Source of the DNA: an uncultured Chloroflexota bacterium
GTDB lineage: Bacteria; Chloroflexota; Dehalococcoidia; UBA2247; RBG-13-53-26
Assembly (NCBI GenBank): GCA_937860285.1
Contig: CALMBS010000400.1
Coordinates: 1-8,511 of the forward strand
Reading direction: 5' to 3'
Length of the DNA: 8,511 nucleotides
Shown: positions 5,671-8,511 of the stretch, piece by piece
Layout: every line of letters begins with the position of its first letter
Position numbering within the stretch: position 1 is the first letter of the stretch
Translations under genes and position numbers: made by a program
Notes under the pieces: generated by a model
Seen by the model: only the letters and a program-made list of their open reading frames with translations
The model's database searches: none
Told to the model about the DNA's origin: nothing

Positions 5671-6840
5671 ATGGCAGCAGCTTTTCTACCACGACGGCTT
5701 CTGGCCGTCCTGCTCACCCTGGCGGTCCTGGCCGCGGGCCTGGCGGCCGTACGGCCCCAGACGGCCCGGGCGGCGCCGGCCTCCGGCGTCTCCAGAGTCA
5801 GTGTGAGGGCCGCCCTGGCGGGGACGGGCTCCGGGGACATCGCCCTGGTGGACCAGGTGACACCCCGGCCCTCCACCAACGGCAGGAGGATACTCTGTGT
5901 TGACGGTGACTACTACCGCAAGGCCGCGAGAGACACCGTGGAGAACGTCAGGGAGAAGGCCCGCGCCGGGACCCCGGTGGTGTTCATCGGAGGCGACATC
6001 AACAGCCTCAGCCTGACCCTGGGCGGGCCCGTCGAGGGCGCCGCCAATGCGTCGGCGAAGCCGGCGGCGGAGATCGGGGCGTTGAAGCTCACTCCCGGAC
6101 CCGACGGCCAGCCGGTCTTCAACGGATTCCGGGTGGTTGGCGGCAGCACGGACCTTCGCTCGGCGATGTCCGGCGTCCGCCGGTGGCTGGCAGAGGCGGA
6201 GCAACCCGCGAAGGTCCAGGCCGACGCCAGCTGGCAGCGCAGGGCATGGTTTCGGCTGTACAGCGGGGATAGCGTGGAGCCCTACGGCAAGATGTGCATC
6301 GACCGCTACTACTACCGGCTGGGCAACGACGGAAACGCTTCGTTCGACTACATCAGCGCCGAGATCAGGTACGAGCAGATGAGCGGCCAGGCGGCGTACG
6401 GGCAGAACTGGAAGAACGAGTGGGCCTACCAGTACTGCAACGTCAAGACCTACCAGCCCCGCAACACGCTCCTCCGCTACGGCCCCAGCAGCACCGTCGG
6501 CCAGGTGAGCACGTCCTACTCCCTGGGAGTAACCGGAAGCGAGAAGGGGGTGGGCCTGAGTGCTACCTACTCGCAGGGCTACTCGCAGCCCGACGTGACC
6601 TGCAGCAACTCCAGCGACCTCGGCGGCGGCTACACCAGGCACAAGTGGAGCATCGGCAAGAGCTCCACCACGGCCACCAGCACCTTCGTGGCCGACAGCT
6701 CGGGGTTCACCTACCAGCACGCCGCCTCCGACGGCCCGGCCTCCCACTACGAGAAGTTCCAGAGCCAGTGGAAGCAGTACCACTGGTACGGGGACAAATG
6801 GCACTGGGCCTCCTGGACCCGCCAGGTCTCCGGCCTCTAG
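5671..6840 (+). CDS. Secreted protein with VDGDYY domain and Tyr/Trp-rich C-terminus (gene A)
   Basis: I do not recognise a named family. The 389-residue product opens with a signal peptide: PRR, a hydrophobic core (LLAVLLTLAVLAAGLAAV), then TARA with likely cleavage after A34. It should be exported. Residues about 55-178 form a domain shared with the downstream gene B: DIALVDQVTP, ILCVDGDYYRKAA (74-86), GTPVVFIGGD (100-109), ALKLTPG (137-143) and a closing helix SAMSGVRRWLAEAE. The alternating strand-helix-strand order suggests a small Rossmann-like fold. Residues about 187-389 are rich in Tyr, Trp, Ser, Thr and Gly (DRYYYRLGNDG; STVGQVSTSYSLGVTG; VGLSATYSQGYSQPDVTCS; WHWASWTRQVSG) and look beta-rich. 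Four Cys occur (76, 209, 256, 311), three in the C-terminal part. ATG 5671 follows AAGGGAG at about 10 nt. It heads a run of four genes. Confidence 0.85.
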   Translation: MAAAFLPRRLLAVLLTLAVLAAGLAAVRPQTARAAPASGVSRVSVRAALAGTGSGDIALVDQVTPRPSTNGRRILCVDGDYYRKAARDTVENVREKARAGTPVVFIGGDINSLSLTLGGPVEGAANASAKPAAEIGALKLTPGPDGQPVFNGFRVVGGSTDLRSAMSGVRRWLAEAEQPAKVQADASWQRRAWFRLYSGDSVEPYGKMCIDRYYYRLGNDGNASFDYISAEIRYEQMSGQAAYGQNWKNEWAYQYCNVKTYQPRNTLLRYGPSSTVGQVSTSYSLGVTGSEKGVGLSATYSQGYSQPDVTCSNSSDLGGGYTRHKWSIGKSSTTATSTFVADSSGFTYQHAASDGPASHYEKFQSQWKQYHWYGDKWHWASWTRQVSGL

Positions 6841-6870
6841 CCCATCACGGCATCCGAAAGCGGCGAAATC

Positions 6871-6902
6871 GGGCCCCCTTCCGCAGAAAGGGGAGGGGGC
6901 CC
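6871..6902 (+). terminator. Strong 12-bp intercistronic hairpin between genes A and B
   Basis: GGGCCCCCTTCC (6871-6882) pairs with GGGGAGGGGGCCC (arm 6891-6902, one G-U pair) across an 8-nt loop. It begins 31 nt after the stop of gene A and ends 21 nt before the start of gene B. No T tract follows; the next bases are CATCAAGAAAGGAAAGG, which include the gene B ribosome binding site. It could be a partial terminator or an RNA stability or processing element that sets the A:B ratio, rather than a full terminator. Confidence 0.55.
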
Positions 6903-6923
6903 CATCAAGAAAGGAAAGGCATC

Positions 6924-7535
6924 GTGATACCCAACTTGAAGTCAAGGACCCGGCGCGGACTATCGGTCTGCGTTATGGCCGTGATGGCTATCCTGGCCAC
7001 CCTGGCATCCGGCGACTGCTCCCCGGACGACGGCCGGGCGCCTGCGGCCGCGGACGGGCTGACTCCCACACTCCGAGAAGCGCTCAGCCCGGACCATCTG
7101 GACAGGGTGGCGCTCCTGGACGCCCAGACGCCCTTCCCCCCGACCGCCGGCACGGCCGCCCTTTTCGTCGACGGTGACTACTACGCCCGGGCGGCGGACG
7201 CGGTCACGAGCTATGTGAGCCAGCGGCTCCAGGAAGGCCTGCCGGTAGCCTTCTTCGGAGACCAGTCCGGGTACGAAGTGCTGCGCAGCAGCGCCGGGGC
7301 GGCCGCGGACCTGCCCGCGGATCCGGCGCCGGACGGAGGGGAGGAGGACCCCGGGTCCCCGGGCCCGGCGAATCCCGCCGCGGGAGCGCGCGGCCTGAAG
7401 CTCTACCCTTCGCGCGGCCCCGGCGAGCTTCCCCGCTCAGCGGCCATCGAGGTCAGCGGCTCCCCCGACGACCCCGCTTCCCTGGTGGAGTCCCTGGTCC
7501 GATGGGCAGAGGACTGCGCCGCCCGGCCTGACTGA
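6924..7535 (+). CDS. Small exported paralogue of the gene A N-terminal domain (gene B)
   Basis: This 203-residue protein is of unrecognised family. GTG 6924 is chosen because AAGGAAAGG lies just upstream (AAGGA ends 8 nt before it) and it places RTRRGLSVCVMAVMAILATLA at the N-terminus as a signal or anchor segment. No standard lipobox precedes C32 (SGDC). Residues about 59-115 align with gene A: DRVALLDAQTP, ALFVDGDYYARAA (79-91) and GLPVAFFGDQ (105-114). After a Pro/Gly/Asp-rich insert (about 124-156) the match resumes with GLKLYPS (157-163) and a final helix SLVESLVRWAEDC that matches the gene A helix. It lacks the large C-terminal domain of A. Of the shared residues, VDGDYY is the most exact. 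It lies 83 bp after A across a hairpin and 21 bp before C. Confidence 0.8.
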   Translation: MIPNLKSRTRRGLSVCVMAVMAILATLASGDCSPDDGRAPAAADGLTPTLREALSPDHLDRVALLDAQTPFPPTAGTAALFVDGDYYARAADAVTSYVSQRLQEGLPVAFFGDQSGYEVLRSSAGAAADLPADPAPDGGEEDPGSPGPANPAAGARGLKLYPSRGPGELPRSAAIEVSGSPDDPASLVESLVRWAEDCAARPD

Positions 7536-7556
7536 AACGATTCCCGAGGTGATGCT

Positions 7557-8411
7557 ATGATAGAACGCACTGCAGCGGCAGCCTGCCGCACAGCGGTCCT
7601 CCTCCTGATGCTGGCCGTGGCCCTCATCACCGGGCCGGCCTGCGGCCAGCATGCCAGTCTCCCGGCCGAGGACGGCGCCGCCAAGGGCCTGGTCGACCGG
7701 GTGCCCCGGGCGTGCGCCGCCACGGGCTGCGTCTTCCTCGACGCCGCCGCCCTGAGGGACCACTTCCAGGGGATCTATGCCGGATACCGTGACGCCTTCC
7801 GGCTCCTGGGTGACTACGGCATTGACTTCGATGACGTGGACCAGATGGCCTGCGCCGGGCTGTCCCTGTTCCTGCTTGAGGGAAGGTTCGACCCTGACCG
7901 GGTACGGGAGGAGCTGGGGGCCCGGGACTACGTCCGCGCGGCGTACCTCGGCGAGGAGGTCTGGCAGGGCGCGGCGGCCGGCCTGGAGGACTGGGTGGCC
8001 CTCCTGAACGGGGTCCTGGTGGCCGGTTACCGGGACAGCGTCATCGACTGCCTCGAGGTGATGGTCGAAGGCGAGGACTCGCTCCCCGTCCATCCGGACG
8101 TGGCCGGGGTAGTGGAACGGCTGCCGGCCGGCCTGGACATGTCGGTCGCCGCCCTGGCCCTCGACAACCCCATTCTGGCCCACGGGGAGTCCCTGCAGAG
8201 GGTCGACGACGCCACCCTGAGGCTGACCGTGGTCCGGAAGTACGCCGACCCGGCGGCGGCGGCGGAGGGCGCCGGCCAGATCGCCCCCGACATGCAGGAC
8301 CTCCTCTCGCATGGACTGCGTGACGTGCAGGTGCAGCGGGAAGACCAGTTCGTGACGCTCCAGGCGGAGGTGGCGCCGGCGGCCATAGCCTCCGGCATGG
8401 CAGGCGCATAG
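7557..8411 (+). CDS. Exported protein of unknown function (gene C)
   Basis: The product has 284 residues. The N-terminus RTAVLLLMLAVALITGPAC is a signal peptide with a Cys at 29, but the three residues before it (GPA) are a poor lipobox, so lipid attachment is uncertain. The mature part includes LVDRVPRACAA, an acidic IDFDDVDQMACAG (89-101), LLEGRFDPDRVREELGARDYV (106-125), EDWVALLNGVLVAGYRDSVIDCLEVMVEGEDSL (144-176) and DVAGVVERLPAGLDMS (181-196). The order (a value-like strand, then a helix beginning with DP-RV-EEL, then a second strand and SVIDCLEVM) reminds me of exported proteins seen in Chloroflexota genomes. That is recollection, not a search. ATG 7557 follows GAGGTG with a 6-nt gap from GAGGT. 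Its stop shares a base with the next start (TAGTG), so C and D are probably coupled. Confidence 0.83.
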   Translation: MIERTAAAACRTAVLLLMLAVALITGPACGQHASLPAEDGAAKGLVDRVPRACAATGCVFLDAAALRDHFQGIYAGYRDAFRLLGDYGIDFDDVDQMACAGLSLFLLEGRFDPDRVREELGARDYVRAAYLGEEVWQGAAAGLEDWVALLNGVLVAGYRDSVIDCLEVMVEGEDSLPVHPDVAGVVERLPAGLDMSVAALALDNPILAHGESLQRVDDATLRLTVVRKYADPAAAAEGAGQIAPDMQDLLSHGLRDVQVQREDQFVTLQAEVAPAAIASGMAGA

Positions 8412-8511
8412 TGACGCCACCATCGAAGACCACCCACCTGACCGCCAGGACCAGGTTGATGCTGGCGTTCCTGGGCGCGCTGGTGGCCGGCGCCGGGCTG
8501 GGGTGCCTCCT
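8411..8511 (+). CDS. Start of another exported protein, cut by the window edge (gene D)
   Basis: GTG 8411 overlaps the stop of gene C by one base, and the frame is open to the right edge (33 codons visible). The visible N-terminus is VTPPSKTTHLTARTRLM followed by a hydrophobic core LAFLGALVAGAGLGCLL. This is a signal peptide or membrane anchor with a Cys near its end; the residues before it (GLG) do not form a classic lipobox. An in-frame ATG lies at 8459. The codon choice resembles genes A-C, and the tight overlap supports a fourth member of the operon. Function cannot be judged from this fragment. Confidence 0.55.
   Translation, partial: MTPPSKTTHLTARTRLMLAFLGALVAGAGLGCL

Noticed and set aside
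5394..5903. 169-codon plus-strand frame starting before gene A
   Set aside because: It starts within the promoter, lacks a ribosome binding site and runs into gene A out of frame. Its composition is Arg/Gly/Pro-rich.
6294..6923. Upstream extension of the gene B frame to 6294
   Set aside because: It lies inside gene A in another frame and reads through the hairpin. GTG 6924 has a ribosome binding site and a signal segment.
5686..6945. Antisense frame of 419 codons covering gene A
   Set aside because: It mirrors the codon pattern of gene A (Gly/Val/Leu/Ala-rich), has no ribosome binding site, and the plus-strand frame has a signal peptide and a paralogue.
1..8511. CRISPR array, insertion sequence, tRNA or phage attachment site
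   Set aside because: I found no regularly spaced repeats, terminal inverted repeats around a transposase, tRNA-like cloverleaf or integrase on either strand.

Overview
This is a GC-rich window (roughly two thirds G+C) from a bacterium that uses strong Shine-Dalgarno sequences and near-consensus sigma70-type promoters (TTGACA-N17-TATATT and TTGACA-N17-TATCCT). A tungstate-type (Tup) ABC transporter, a small anaerobe-type nitroreductase, a long-form ribosome hibernation factor and secreted proteins of unnamed families would fit a Chloroflexota (Dehalococcoidia-like) genome. That assignment rests on recalled protein style and is low confidence. No tRNA, rRNA, CRISPR array, insertion sequence or phage gene was seen.

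Layout. (1) Positions 2-1659, plus strand: the 3' end of a Tup permease gene and a complete ATPase gene, coupled by a TGATG overlap. The binding protein would lie upstream, outside the window. (2) Positions 1643-2248, minus strand: a nitroreductase-family flavoprotein, convergent with the ATPase gene and overlapping its last 17 bp. (3) Positions 2516-4441, plus strand: an alpha/beta hydrolase with an intact Ser-Asp-His triad, fused to a tail of about 310 residues. The tail is acidic and Ala/Pro-rich first, then Lys/Arg-rich and histone-H1-like. (4) Positions 4667-5236, plus strand: long-form HPF, with a near-perfect promoter and a leader of about 147 nt. (5) Positions 5237-5670: no convincing gene, but a three-way-junction-like inverted repeat, a second strong promoter and a structured leader of about 260 nt. 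(6) Positions 5671-8511, plus strand: four closely spaced genes (A, B, C and a cut-off D) that all begin with signal-peptide-like segments.

The most unusual part is region 6. Genes A and B share an exported domain marked by VDGDYY, which I cannot assign to a named family. A adds a Tyr/Trp/Ser-rich, probably beta-rich C-terminal domain. A strong 12-bp hairpin separates A from B. C is a different exported protein, and D starts on the last base of C's stop codon. This looks like one operon for a set of cell-surface or secreted proteins, driven by the promoter at 5375-5403. Its function is unknown. The second item of interest is the hydrolase with the histone-like tail, which also holds a possible internal translation start.
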